From the NCBI GenBank assembly GCA_903840265.1, contig CAIMFH010000172.1, positions 1 to 35,190 on the forward strand: a stretch of DNA of 35,190 nucleotides, written 5' to 3'. Below, piece after piece: positions 14,186 to 23,600 of the stretch; position 1 is the first letter of the stretch, and each line of letters begins with the position of its first letter. Both the position numbers and the translations under genes were made by a program. This stretch comes from an uncultured Schlesneria sp. Lineage in GTDB: Bacteria > Planctomycetota > Planctomycetia > Planctomycetales > Planctomycetaceae. Below the pieces are notes generated by a model. It had not been told where the DNA came from. It did no database searches and was given only the letters and a program-made list of their open reading frames with translations.

Positions 14186-16156
14186 ATGTCCTCGCTCCAC
14201 AGTCTTTCCACGGCGAATAGTGATGCGCAGCGTTTGCAGATGGAACGCAGCATCGATGAATTGGCAGAACTGGCCAGAAATGCCTTAGAGCCGGCGCGTT
14301 TCTTTGGCGAGGTTCTTCGCCGATCTCTACAACCAGGTGGTGCGACATACGCCACACTGTGGCGTCCGTCGCTCGATGGTCTTTGGGAGTTTGCGGGTGA
14401 ACTCCCCCAATCGGGTGCTCTCGCAGATCAACTTGCTGAAGGCCGCCAGGAGTTGCTCGAAGAAGTCGCCCGCGGCTCGCAACCAAAAGTGACTTCCGGC
14501 TCGGCCGACAGCTTGCATGCAGATCGGCTCTCAGTCTTAAGTCCACTGCGTCATGCAAATATCACCGTCGGAATCCTGGAAACTGTCTTTCCGACGCCCA
14601 CAAGCGCAGTGTTATCGCCCACGGTCTATCAATACCTGGCGGCTCTCAGTGAGATCACCGCAGACTTCTTGTCGCAGCAAGAACTACAGCAACTGCGACG
14701 AATCAAGGGCATCTGGCAGCAATGGGATCACTACCAGCAACGACTTCAGCAGTCATTGGATCTGCAGTCCATCTGCGCCGCGATCGTCAATGACGGCCGT
14801 ATCCTGGTCGACTGCGATCGAGCAACGATTCTGGTCCTGAAGCAAAATCAATATCGAGTCCATGCGATCAGCGGTGTCGAGCGTGTTGATTCTCGCGCAG
14901 GGGCAGTGCGGTCGCTGGAAAGTGTCGCGAACTGTATTCGTCAATCGAGCGACAAGATCTGGACGGTGCTTCCTCCAGATCCGACGATGGATGTTGATCG
15001 CAAAACATTGCTGGAGCGTTACCAGCAAGAGACCAACGCCTGTTGCCTCGGGGTGCTTTGCATCAATGACTCACCCGACCAGACAGCGACCGGCAGGCCC
15101 CCTGCCATGCTGGTGCTGGAGAAGTTCACCGCCGATGCGAATTGGGGCGAAACTCGAAATCGCGCCGAGTCATTAGTGCAGCGCTCTGCATTCGCATTGC
15201 GTGCCGCCTTGACGCTGAATGAGATTCCGGGGTTGCTCGCGTGGAAGCGTTGGCGAAATGGAAAGAGCTTCTTTCGCCGGCCTGCATTATTAATCTCACT
15301 GGCGGCTCTGACATTCGCAGCGATTGCACTAATCGCAATTCCGTCGCAATTCATCGTGACGGGGCACGGCGAATTATGGCCTAGTCTGCGCCGCGACGTT
15401 TTCGCCAGCACAGCGGGAATTGTCGATCAAGTTCTCGTCAAACATGGTGACGACGTTGCTGCCGGTCAGCCACTACTCGTGTTGCGCGATCCCGAATTAG
15501 AACAGGATACACCGCGAGTGATCGGTGAACTCGCCACGACGCGCGAACGATTACGAGGGGTGCAGCTTGCTCGACTGACCAGTAATGCCTCATCCGATAA
15601 CGCCAGCAAGATTCGGCAGTTGGCGGCGGATGAAGAGGAATTGAAAGAGCGACTGAAGACATTGGAACGGCAACGTACATTGATCGAAGAGCGCCAGCAA
15701 CAGTTGACGCTGCGTAGCCCAATTGCGGGCCGGGTTCTGTCGTGGAACCTGGCACAGCACTTATCCGCACGGCCCGTGGAACGAGGTCAATCACTCCTGA
15801 CAATTGGTGAGACTTCTGGCTCATGGATCGTGGAAGTTCAAGTTGCCGACGAAGACACCGGACATTTGCTGCGAGCGCAGCAGGCACTTGGGGATCATCT
15901 CGAAGTCGACTTCCAACTCCCTTCAGAGCCGGGGCGAAATTATCATGGCAAGGTTCGCGAAGTTTCGCTGACTTCTGAATCAAATGATCGCTCGACTGGC
16001 CACGTGCGAGCGGTTGTGGAGTTCGACAGCCAGCAGGTCACTCAACTGCGTCCCGGGGCGACCGCCATCCCTCGCATTCATTGTGGTCGGAAATCTCTCG
16101 GCTATGTCTGGTTGCATGACCTGATCGACGCGATTCGAATTCGACTGAGGTTCTGA
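14186..16156 (+). CDS. GAF-like/transmembrane/HlyD fusion protein
   Basis: A 656-residue protein in two halves. Residues 1-345 are cytoplasmic, with two stretches resembling GAF domains: about 20-165, and about 185-345 with SLDLQSICAAIVNDGRILVDC and CCLGVLCIND. One membrane helix (about 366-388) follows. The periplasmic half is HlyD-like: first lipoyl half-motif FASTAGIVDQVLVKHGDDV (406-424), a coiled coil (about 440-505), the second half-motif LRSPIAGRVLSW, and a barrel domain to the end. HlyD adaptors bridge an inner-membrane transporter to a TolC channel, and GAF domains bind small ligands. The fusion therefore suggests ligand control of assembly or export. GAF assignment is by pattern and could be another PAS/GAF-like fold. 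The stop overlaps the next start (TGATG). Confidence 0.8.
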   Translation: MSSLHSLSTANSDAQRLQMERSIDELAELARNALEPARFFGEVLRRSLQPGGATYATLWRPSLDGLWEFAGELPQSGALADQLAEGRQELLEEVARGSQPKVTSGSADSLHADRLSVLSPLRHANITVGILETVFPTPTSAVLSPTVYQYLAALSEITADFLSQQELQQLRRIKGIWQQWDHYQQRLQQSLDLQSICAAIVNDGRILVDCDRATILVLKQNQYRVHAISGVERVDSRAGAVRSLESVANCIRQSSDKIWTVLPPDPTMDVDRKTLLERYQQETNACCLGVLCINDSPDQTATGRPPAMLVLEKFTADANWGETRNRAESLVQRSAFALRAALTLNEIPGLLAWKRWRNGKSFFRRPALLISLAALTFAAIALIAIPSQFIVTGHGELWPSLRRDVFASTAGIVDQVLVKHGDDVAAGQPLLVLRDPELEQDTPRVIGELATTRERLRGVQLARLTSNASSDNASKIRQLAADEEELKERLKTLERQRTLIEERQQQLTLRSPIAGRVLSWNLAQHLSARPVERGQSLLTIGETSGSWIVEVQVADEDTGHLLRAQQALGDHLEVDFQLPSEPGRNYHGKVREVSLTSESNDRSTGHVRAVVEFDSQQVTQLRPGATAIPRIHCGRKSLGYVWLHDLIDAIRIRLRF

Positions 16157-17151
16157 TGGAAAGTACCATGACAAACAGAGCGTTGATTCACTTCACGCGA
16201 ACTCCGTCAACCGCATCAGCGCCAACATGGTCAGGCTTCGACCTAAATCGCACCAGGACCGTCCAGCGGTCTCTGCAACTGGTGATGCTATTCGCATTCA
16301 CGGCTGGCCAATTATCGGCGACGCTTCAAGCCGAAGAGATCCGCGTTGAATCGGCACTCCTGACGCTGCTGGAACAGGCCGAGATCTCGGCGCGCGAGGC
16401 AGGTCCGCTGATTCATCGCGAGATCTCCGAAGGGGTCACTGTCGAGAGTGATACGGTGTTGGGGAAGGTCGACGATCAGGAAGCACGCCTGATCCTGGAT
16501 CGTGCCGTCACTGAGTTGAAGATGGCACAAGTCTTGGTTGAGAACGACATCAAGGTTCGCTTCGCGCGCAAGTCTCTGGAGGTCGCTCAAGCTGAACTCA
16601 AGCGTTCGCAGGAATCTGTCGAGAAATTTCCGAAGAGTGTCTCGCAGACCGAACTCGATCGGCTGCGGCTTCTGGCCGACAAAGCACAGCTCGAAATTGA
16701 ACAGGCGGCCGTAGACCACGAGCAAGCAGTCCTCTCTCATCAACTCAAACAACATGATGTCGAGCGAGCAAAACTGTCCCTGGAACGCCGCCTCATCAAG
16801 GCCCCCTTTCCAGGGGTACTTGTCCAATGGAAAAAACAGCGGGGCGAATGGGTTGAGCCTGGCACTCCTCTGGTCCGCATGATTCGATTGAATCGCCTGC
16901 GGGCCGAAGCATTCGTGTCGGCGAAGCTATTGCCATCCGATCTTATCGGTCGCAGGGTCACGCTGGTCGTCGACCCTTCCGAGAAGTTGAGGAAATCAAA
17001 ATTTGAAGGCCGTCTCGTCTTTGTCGATCCGGAGGTCGATCCCGCCACAAACCAGATGCGGGTCTGGGCAGAGATTGATAATAGTGAATTGATTCTGCGG
17101 CCAGGCCAGTCGGCGGTCTTGATTCTGCACTCCGTGAAGGCAGGGGAGTGA
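16156..17151 (+). CDS. Periplasmic HlyD/AcrA-type adaptor subunit
   Basis: A 331-residue periplasmic adaptor. The signal peptide is preceded by an unusually long N-region (hydrophobic 39-56, likely cleavage after LQA at 59). The mature part has a lipoyl half (REISEGVTVESDTVLGKVDD), a long alpha-helical coiled coil (about 110-205, with many Glu/Lys/Gln heptads), the second lipoyl half (RLIKAPFPGVLVQWKKQRGE) and beta-barrel/membrane-proximal domains (PGTPLVRMIRLNRLRAEAFV onward). This is the usual order of efflux RND/HlyD adaptors. There is no membrane anchor beyond the signal peptide. The ATG at 16156 overlaps the upstream TGA by one base, implying translational coupling, and the same TGATG junction joins it to the next gene. 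Its TolC partner is probably encoded at 11721-13805. Confidence 0.88.
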   Translation: MESTMTNRALIHFTRTPSTASAPTWSGFDLNRTRTVQRSLQLVMLFAFTAGQLSATLQAEEIRVESALLTLLEQAEISAREAGPLIHREISEGVTVESDTVLGKVDDQEARLILDRAVTELKMAQVLVENDIKVRFARKSLEVAQAELKRSQESVEKFPKSVSQTELDRLRLLADKAQLEIEQAAVDHEQAVLSHQLKQHDVERAKLSLERRLIKAPFPGVLVQWKKQRGEWVEPGTPLVRMIRLNRLRAEAFVSAKLLPSDLIGRRVTLVVDPSEKLRKSKFEGRLVFVDPEVDPATNQMRVWAEIDNSELILRPGQSAVLILHSVKAGE

Positions 17152-19355
17152 TGTCTACGTCGGCACCAACGGCGGGCCAGCGAGTCCCGTGGATGAAGCG
17201 AGCCGACTTGAAAGTCGTGCCGCTGGAGTTCGCGGGACGGCGCTCGTGGGGCATCAAGGATCCGCTGACTCTGGCGTACTATGAGCTACGCGATGAAGAG
17301 TATTTTGTCCTTCAGCAATTGAGTGGCCAGGCGACTGTCGAGGACACATGCAATTCCTTCAACGACCGATTCCGGCCTGCCACGCTATCCCCCGCCGAAT
17401 TGCAGCAGTTCATCGGCCAACTGATTTCACAAGGCCTGCTGATCGCTGCCGGTGCCGGATACGGTCGAATGCTGGTTGCTCGCGATCGACAGACAAGATC
17501 GAGACGACTCTGGACGCGTCTCAGCAGCGTCCTTTGTATTCGGTTTCGGGGCATCGATCCCGACTGGCTGCTGGAATGGTTACTGCACAGGATCGGCTGG
17601 ATATTCTCGCCCGCCATGCTGTTCGCAAGCCTGCTGCTGATCGGTTGGGGAATCGTACTGGTGGTTGTTCAGTTCGATCATGTCATTGAACGCCTACCAG
17701 ACGCTCATGCGCTACTCGCCACCCAGAATCTCATCTGGCTCCCGATGCTATTGGCCGTTGTCAAAGTGCTGCATGAGTTCGGCCACGGCTTGGGTTGCAA
17801 GCGATTCGGTGGCGAATGTCGGGAACTCGGCGCCATGCTGCTCGTCTTCACCCCCACACTGTATTGCAACGTCTCCGATTCCTGGATGCTTCGCGACAAA
17901 TGGAAACGCATCGCCGTCAGCGCCGCTGGCATGTGGGTTGAACTTGTCATCGCCTCCATCAGCACGTTGCTCTGGTGGTTCAGCACTCCCGGACTGTTTC
18001 ATTCGATGTGTCTGAATCTGATGATCATTTGCGGAGTCAGCACCCTGCTGTTCAATGGGAATCCGCTGCTCAGATATGACGGCTATTTCATTCTTTCCGA
18101 CTGGCTCGAGATCCCCAATCTGCAGCAACAGTCCCTCGAATCCATTCGCAGCGGGATCTGCTGGTGGTTCTGTGGAATTCGCGATCGATCCTTCGCAGAT
18201 TCGTCGAGGGCTCGCAGGTGGTTGCTGCTCGGCTATGGCGTCGCATCCTCCACATACCGCGTCCTCCTGGCGTTTCTCATCTTGTGGTCGCTTTACTATT
18301 GGCTGGAACCTTATGGCCTCGCCGCATTCGTTCAATTGCTGGCCGTGCCGATGATCGGCCTGATGTTCCTACGGCCTGTATTGGCTACGACCCGCTTTCT
18401 TCGAAGTTCACAGAATCGGCAGCAGATCAATTGGCCTCGCTTGGTCTCTCGCGCGGCGTTCTGCGGAATTCTGTTGATCGCGATACTGTTCCTCCCCGTT
18501 CCCAGCCGCGTTCGTGCGGGAGCACTACTCGATCAAGGTGATGCACACCGCGTCTATTCGACCCTGGGCGGGACTCTGGTTCAAAATGTCAAACTGGGAG
18601 CCTCTGTCGTCGCCGGTCAGGAAGTGGCTCGTCTCGTGGATCCGCAACTTCAGACGCAGCTCATTCGATTGGAAGGCGAGTACAACCTCCATGCCCTTCG
18701 CCTCGGGCAACTCGAACGTCGGCGCATCTTGGATCCCGAGGCCGCGGCGCTCATTCCGGCAACTCGAGAAGCCAAACACGATTTCGAAGTGCAACTGGCT
18801 CAATTGCGTGACGCCGCCGAACGCCTGGTCCTGAAATCTCCTTGTGACGGGATCGTGCTGCCTGCGACACCACAATCGGGGCAGGCGTTACCCGGAGCGT
18901 TGCCGACCTGGGCCGGATCTGCTCTCGATGACCGAAACTCGGGCTGCTTTGTGAAACCTGGGACGACGTTGTGTCTCGTTGGTGTACAGGAAAGTCGTGA
19001 TGCCACGCTGCTCGTCAACCAGGACGATATCAATCTGGTGCACATCGGACAGCCGGTCCGAATAGTGTGGCATGAATTGGCTGGCGAAGTCCTCACCGGG
19101 ACCGTGACTGAAATCGCCGCACTAGACTTGGAGACGCTCCCGCGCGAAGCGGTCCAGCGCCTCCATCTACCGGCTCGTTCGACGGTAGAAGGGAGCGTCG
19201 TTCCTGTCGGAACCTGGTATCGAGTGCGAGTTCGCCTGGATTCCACGACCTTGCCGCTGGCACGGAACGCCGCGGGTGAGGCCAAGATCTTAGTCGCGCC
19301 ACAATCACTGGGACGCAGCATGCTGCGCTGGCTCTCGCGCACATTTGCTCTGTAG
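17151..19355 (+). CDS. PqqD-like/M50 site-2 protease/HlyD fusion membrane protein
   Basis: A 734-residue fusion. Residues about 18-100 resemble PqqD-type peptide-binding domains (WGIKDPLTLAYYELRDEEYF). Several membrane helices follow (about 150-175, 193-207, 226-242, 253-277, 285-302, 357-410, 433-450). The zinc-protease motif HEFGH is at 208-212 and the third-ligand motif NPLLRYDG at 304-311, both intact for the M50 site-2 protease family. After the last helix comes a HlyD-like periplasmic part: GGTLVQNVKLGASVVAGQEV, a coiled coil, VLKSPCDGIVLPATP, and a barrel. It may clip or handle a peptide or exported protein inside the membrane while connecting to the adaptors. The start is taken as ATG 17151 (TGATG overlap, as at the previous junction); GTG 17148 is the alternative. 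It ends the operon, ten bases from a convergent gene. Confidence 0.87.
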   Translation: MSTSAPTAGQRVPWMKRADLKVVPLEFAGRRSWGIKDPLTLAYYELRDEEYFVLQQLSGQATVEDTCNSFNDRFRPATLSPAELQQFIGQLISQGLLIAAGAGYGRMLVARDRQTRSRRLWTRLSSVLCIRFRGIDPDWLLEWLLHRIGWIFSPAMLFASLLLIGWGIVLVVVQFDHVIERLPDAHALLATQNLIWLPMLLAVVKVLHEFGHGLGCKRFGGECRELGAMLLVFTPTLYCNVSDSWMLRDKWKRIAVSAAGMWVELVIASISTLLWWFSTPGLFHSMCLNLMIICGVSTLLFNGNPLLRYDGYFILSDWLEIPNLQQQSLESIRSGICWWFCGIRDRSFADSSRARRWLLLGYGVASSTYRVLLAFLILWSLYYWLEPYGLAAFVQLLAVPMIGLMFLRPVLATTRFLRSSQNRQQINWPRLVSRAAFCGILLIAILFLPVPSRVRAGALLDQGDAHRVYSTLGGTLVQNVKLGASVVAGQEVARLVDPQLQTQLIRLEGEYNLHALRLGQLERRRILDPEAAALIPATREAKHDFEVQLAQLRDAAERLVLKSPCDGIVLPATPQSGQALPGALPTWAGSALDDRNSGCFVKPGTTLCLVGVQESRDATLLVNQDDINLVHIGQPVRIVWHELAGEVLTGTVTEIAALDLETLPREAVQRLHLPARSTVEGSVVPVGTWYRVRVRLDSTTLPLARNAAGEAKILVAPQSLGRSMLRWLSRTFAL

Positions 19356-19365
19356 ACGGTAAGGC

Positions 19366-20076
19366 TCAGGGAAGGATGTACAGCAATCCGACCGTCGCCC
19401 CGGCCTGATAGATGGCCCCTTTCAGGCTCAGCGGAAGATAGTGCCGACGATAGAGCGCAGGAGTTCCCGGTCGATCCACGCCCAGCGTGTAGACGGGCTC
19501 GCACGGATCGTCGACCCCGCAGTTGTACGGAATCAAAGGGACTCGACCGAAGAAGTGAGCCGCGGAAACAAATGGTTGCAGGCACTCGGGCACATGCACC
19601 GCCCCTTCCTTCCCACACCAGTAGGTTCTGAACCCATAGGTGTAACCCTGTCGTTCCAGGTTGGGCTCTTCAAACAACAGCGGCAGATGACGAGTGGACG
19701 GCGCTTCCCATTCATAGGTCGACAGCAGCCAGGGACGACTATCCCCCAGCGGCGAGAAAAACGATCCGTGGCTCGTCAAGAATTGGTTGGCCTGATTAAG
19801 TCGAGCCACTTCCAGAGGGCTGAGTTTTTCGGACTCGGGAAGGTTGAGTGAGATCGAAGCCTTCAGTTGGCCCAGAGGTTTGTCCTGCCAATTCTCAGTC
19901 GCACGAGGATTGTGGGGGATGATTGGCGTTTCCTCACCCACAGGCGCCGGCGGAACCGCCGCCACGTTCACCACTGGTTGTGCAGACGCGATTCCAGCAA
20001 ACAGCAGGATCGATGCAGCCATAAGCACCGCCCGTGGGACTGCCACCGAAACATTGCCAACATTGGAAAGTGACAT
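19366..20076 (-). CDS. Exported protein of unknown function beside the secretion operon
   Basis: A 236-residue protein with a signal peptide (cleavage after ASA at 32). The mature part begins with a Pro/Val-rich linker. It continues with LGQLKASISLNLPESEKLSP and an aromatic-rich stretch, LFEEPNLERQGYTYG, and has several Cys (WCGKEG, VPECLQ, PYNCGVDDPCEP). It ends in a hydrophobic, Gly-rich segment (GAIYQAGATVGLLYILP) that could be a last beta-strand or a membrane-associated end. I do not recognise a characterised family. The ATG at 20076 has GGGAGG upstream on the minus strand. It converges on the M50 fusion gene with a ten-base gap and is divergent from the giant gene, so it lies physically inside the presumed secretion locus. 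Confidence 0.8.
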   Translation of the reverse strand: MSLSNVGNVSVAVPRAVLMAASILLFAGIASAQPVVNVAAVPPAPVGEETPIIPHNPRATENWQDKPLGQLKASISLNLPESEKLSPLEVARLNQANQFLTSHGSFFSPLGDSRPWLLSTYEWEAPSTRHLPLLFEEPNLERQGYTYGFRTYWCGKEGAVHVPECLQPFVSAAHFFGRVPLIPYNCGVDDPCEPVYTLGVDRPGTPALYRRHYLPLSLKGAIYQAGATVGLLYILP

Positions 20077-20698
20077 TCCTACCTCCCGGCCGCTTTGAAT
20101 GCGCTCCGCGTACAGACATCGCCATTCAGGTCTTTCGGGCAGGCATTATCAGAGTAATCAAAGTTTCGCTCAGATTCGCTTCAAACCGCACGACCCCTAA
20201 AGTTCGCCAGAAACCGCCTATCGTCAAGCGCCTTAGTCTCTCCACTCGATGACAGAGCCAGACGAACCTGGCTTCGAGTTCCAGTCTTCGTAACCGCTTC
20301 GTGGCACACCCACTGCTAGAGGACGGCTTTGCGTGTGACATTGGCGAGCGAATTGTGTTGGCGTCAGTTTGGCGCAACGTACTGACAAGTAAGAGGATAT
20401 GCTGATTCCTGGATCCGGTAAGCCAGTTGATAAGTCATCAAAACGAGCCTGCGGTTTCAAGAAAGTAGAGAATGCGGCGAACGAAATTGCTGCGGTGACG
20501 CGTATTAGATGAGTAAGAAACGGGCGTTTTGGCAAAGTTTGCTGAAGAATCTGGTGTTTCCTTCCCCCAAGAGGGCTAGGATTTTCACCATCTAAGTTGC
20601 GCAAACATTAAATGGTGCGCAACTTCAAAGATCGCAGTTGATGTGATGTCGCTTTTAGGTCAGGGGACGCCCTGACAAGTGAAGCAGGAATGGGCCCC
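20077..20698. promoter_or_regulatory. Long upstream region of the giant gene
   Basis: About 620 bases between divergent genes. A 123-codon minus frame (20233-20604) crosses it but lacks a start signal and protein-like sequence. The region should contain the promoter and a long leader of the giant gene, plus the promoter of the 19366-20076 gene. The only clear structure is the inverted repeat at 20594-20625. AGGA (20686-20689) lies nine bases before the ATG at 20699. Confidence 0.5.
20594..20625. promoter_or_regulatory. Perfect 9-bp inverted repeat upstream of the giant gene
   Basis: AAGTTGCGC (20594-20602) and GCGCAACTT (20617-20625) flank a 14-base spacer, ending about 75 bases before the start. 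No T-run follows, so it is not a normal terminator. It may be an operator or a leader hairpin. Confidence 0.5.
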
Positions 20699-23600
20699 AT
20701 GCAGATATCCAATTGGCTTTGGAGTTGGCTTGAGATGCGCCAACACAGCCGCGCACCACAGACACCGCTGGACTACGCGGCGCGTCTAACGCTGCGCAAG
20801 CTGGAAGAGCGGCAAGTCCTCAATGTCACCGCCGTTTTCGACGCCACTGCTGGCGCTCTCAGTGTCACGGCGGATGCCAACGACCATGTTACCGTCAGTG
20901 TCGACACCACGACCCACGAAGTGACCGTCAACGGCAACACAGTCACGATTGAAGACTCGGTGACGCATTCAGCGACATCCGTTCTTGCCGCAGACATCCA
21001 CACGCTGAATGTGACCGCCACCGGAACCTTTGACAATGTCATCGACCTCAGTGGTCTAACTTCCGCTGATCCGACATGGGGCAGTTTGTCTGTTCACGTC
21101 GACGCCGGTGCCGGAAACGATCAGATCACCGTCGGTTCCGTGGGTGGTATGCACATCGACGGCGGAGACGGCATCGACGAGATCGACGTCACGTCTAACA
21201 TCACGTTGACGGGTAATGATTCGATCTTCATGTCCGCCGAAACGATCAACATCGTCGGGGCCACAATTCACACCGATCTTGGCGGTATGACGTTTGACGG
21301 CATCGCTTTTTTGTCATCGGCAACGCTAACTAGCGATCAAGGCAGCCTGACGTTTGACGGTGCCGTACATTTGTCTGGGTCAACACTAAGCGGCGATACC
21401 CATCTTAACGGCGACTTGTTCGTTGACTACGGGACGAACTCGCTCAGCGGTCAGCTTACGGACACCAGCGACATCTTCCTCGCCGGTGGAGCCGAGTTGA
21501 GTGTCACGGGCCTGAATTCCGGGACGCTGGAACTGGGGTCGACTCAAACGCTTTCCGGCAGCGGCATGTTACACGGTAATCTTGCGGGAACGGGCACCGT
21601 ATCCCCCGGCAGCAGTCCGGGAATCTTGACGATCGACGGCGATTTTACGTTCGCCGGCACAATCAATTTTGAAGTGGACGGCACGGCCCACACTGCTGGG
21701 ACGGATTACGATCAGATTGTCGTCAGTGGGAATCTCGACCTGACTGGAGCCACTCTCAATTTCACCGGGACTTCGGCTTCGGTTTCGGCGAATGAGCTCG
21801 TCACTCTGATTTCGCATGCTGGTGTGGCTTCAACTGGGGCAGCAGCCAGCCACAGTCAAGGACAATCTGTCGACATCAACGGCACCGCCTATAAGATTTT
21901 CTACAGCGGCGGCGACGGTAATGATGTCGTCTTGGTCGAAGCCACGATTCCAAACATTGTTTATGTCGAGGATACTGGCTGGTCCTCCTACACCGCTGGA
22001 ATGCTGATCGCCAATGCCGACGGCCATAGCCACTCCGCAATTTATGGCGTGACGGCGTTTAATTCGATTCAAGCGGCCGTCGACAGCGTCGCTGCAGGCG
22101 GAACCGTCGAGATCAATGCTGGTATCTATTCCGAGGCGGTCGTCGTCGACAAGAGCTTGACGCTGGACGGCCTGACGGGTAACGCGGCCGATGTCGAGAT
22201 CTCGGGATCGACCGGTGATGGAATTTCCATCACGAGCGGCGCGACCGATGTCACCGTCTCTGATCTGACTGTTTCCGGCAGCCAGAATGGTATCAGTGCC
22301 TTTGATGTCGCAGGAATGCTAACGCTGACGTTCAACAATGTCGTCGCCACGGGCAACGCCGCTGACGGGTTCCATCTCCAGTCCATCGGTAGCGTGCAAT
22401 TCGTGGATGTCACTGCCCAGAACAACTTAGGCAACGGGATCTGGATCGAATCGGTAACGGGCTTAGTTGATGTCAACAATGCCACGCTCACCGGCAACGG
22501 AAGTGACGGCTTCAACCTCACCCTGGCCGGTTCGGCAACGCTGACTAATGTTGAGGCGTATTCAAACCAGGGAAGTGGACTGACCATCGCGACAATCCTG
22601 GGAGACCTGTCGCTCGACTCCGTCACTGCCGGCACGGTAACGCCAGCACAAGGCAACGCTGTCGATGGTGTTTCCATTACCGAAGTCTATGGCACTCTTT
22701 CGCTGACCGATGTAGAAGCGGACGGGAACACCAACTACGGCATCTCGCTCGTGCAGGTGGGAATCACATCCGGAATCGCGACCATCGATGGCGGCGGGGC
22801 ACAAGGAAATGGCTTGGACGGACTGCACGTCTTCCTGATCGATAACCTCACCGTCACAAATGGAACATACTCGTCGAATCTCAACGATGGCCTCAGTATC
22901 AACAATGTCACCACGCTTGAATTGGACGGCGTGACAGCCGAGTCCAATGTGCAGCATGGCCTCGACATTGCCGACACTGCTTCGGTGACTGTTGACGCCG
23001 GCTCTTACTCGCTCAACGAACAACTCGGCATTTTTGTCTTTACGGCAGGCGAAGTTGTTCTCACGAATGTGAATGCGTCCGACAACCTTGCGGGTGGAGC
23101 CTGGGTGTTGGACGGCGGCACGTCGATTACAGTGGACGGCGGGAATTACGATCGCAATCTGGCCACCCACGGCTTGCTGCTCGCCGCGGATGTCATCTCG
23201 GTGACAGGTGCGACGGCAAATGACAACGAAGGCTACGGCATCGTGATCATTGGGGCTGATACGGCCACGATTCAAGACACCGAAGCTTCGGGAAATGGAG
23301 AGGGCGGAGTGATCGTGACCAGCGTGGGCACGGTTGAACTCGACAATGTGACCGCTGCGAACAATGACTTTGGCGGGCTGTTAGTGTCCGAGGCAGACAG
23401 CGTGACGATTACCGGCGGGACATACAACGACAATACGAATGGTGTCGGGATCAGCATTGATGGGGTTTCAGGCGCGGTCACTCTGACCGATGTGGCTGTG
23501 ACCGGGAACTCCGGGGGTGGGCTGTCGGTCATGGTGAACACCGCGATCGCCGTGCCAGTGGCTGCTGACACCGTCCTCATTACCGGTGGTAGCTATACCG

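Noticed and set aside
16156-17151. A classical RND efflux operon
   Set aside because: The adaptor resembles RND partners, but no RND pump gene is present and the neighbouring genes are HlyD fusions.
20233-20604. Minus-strand 123-codon frame upstream of the giant gene
   Set aside because: No start signal and no protein-like pattern; it spans part of the inverted repeat.
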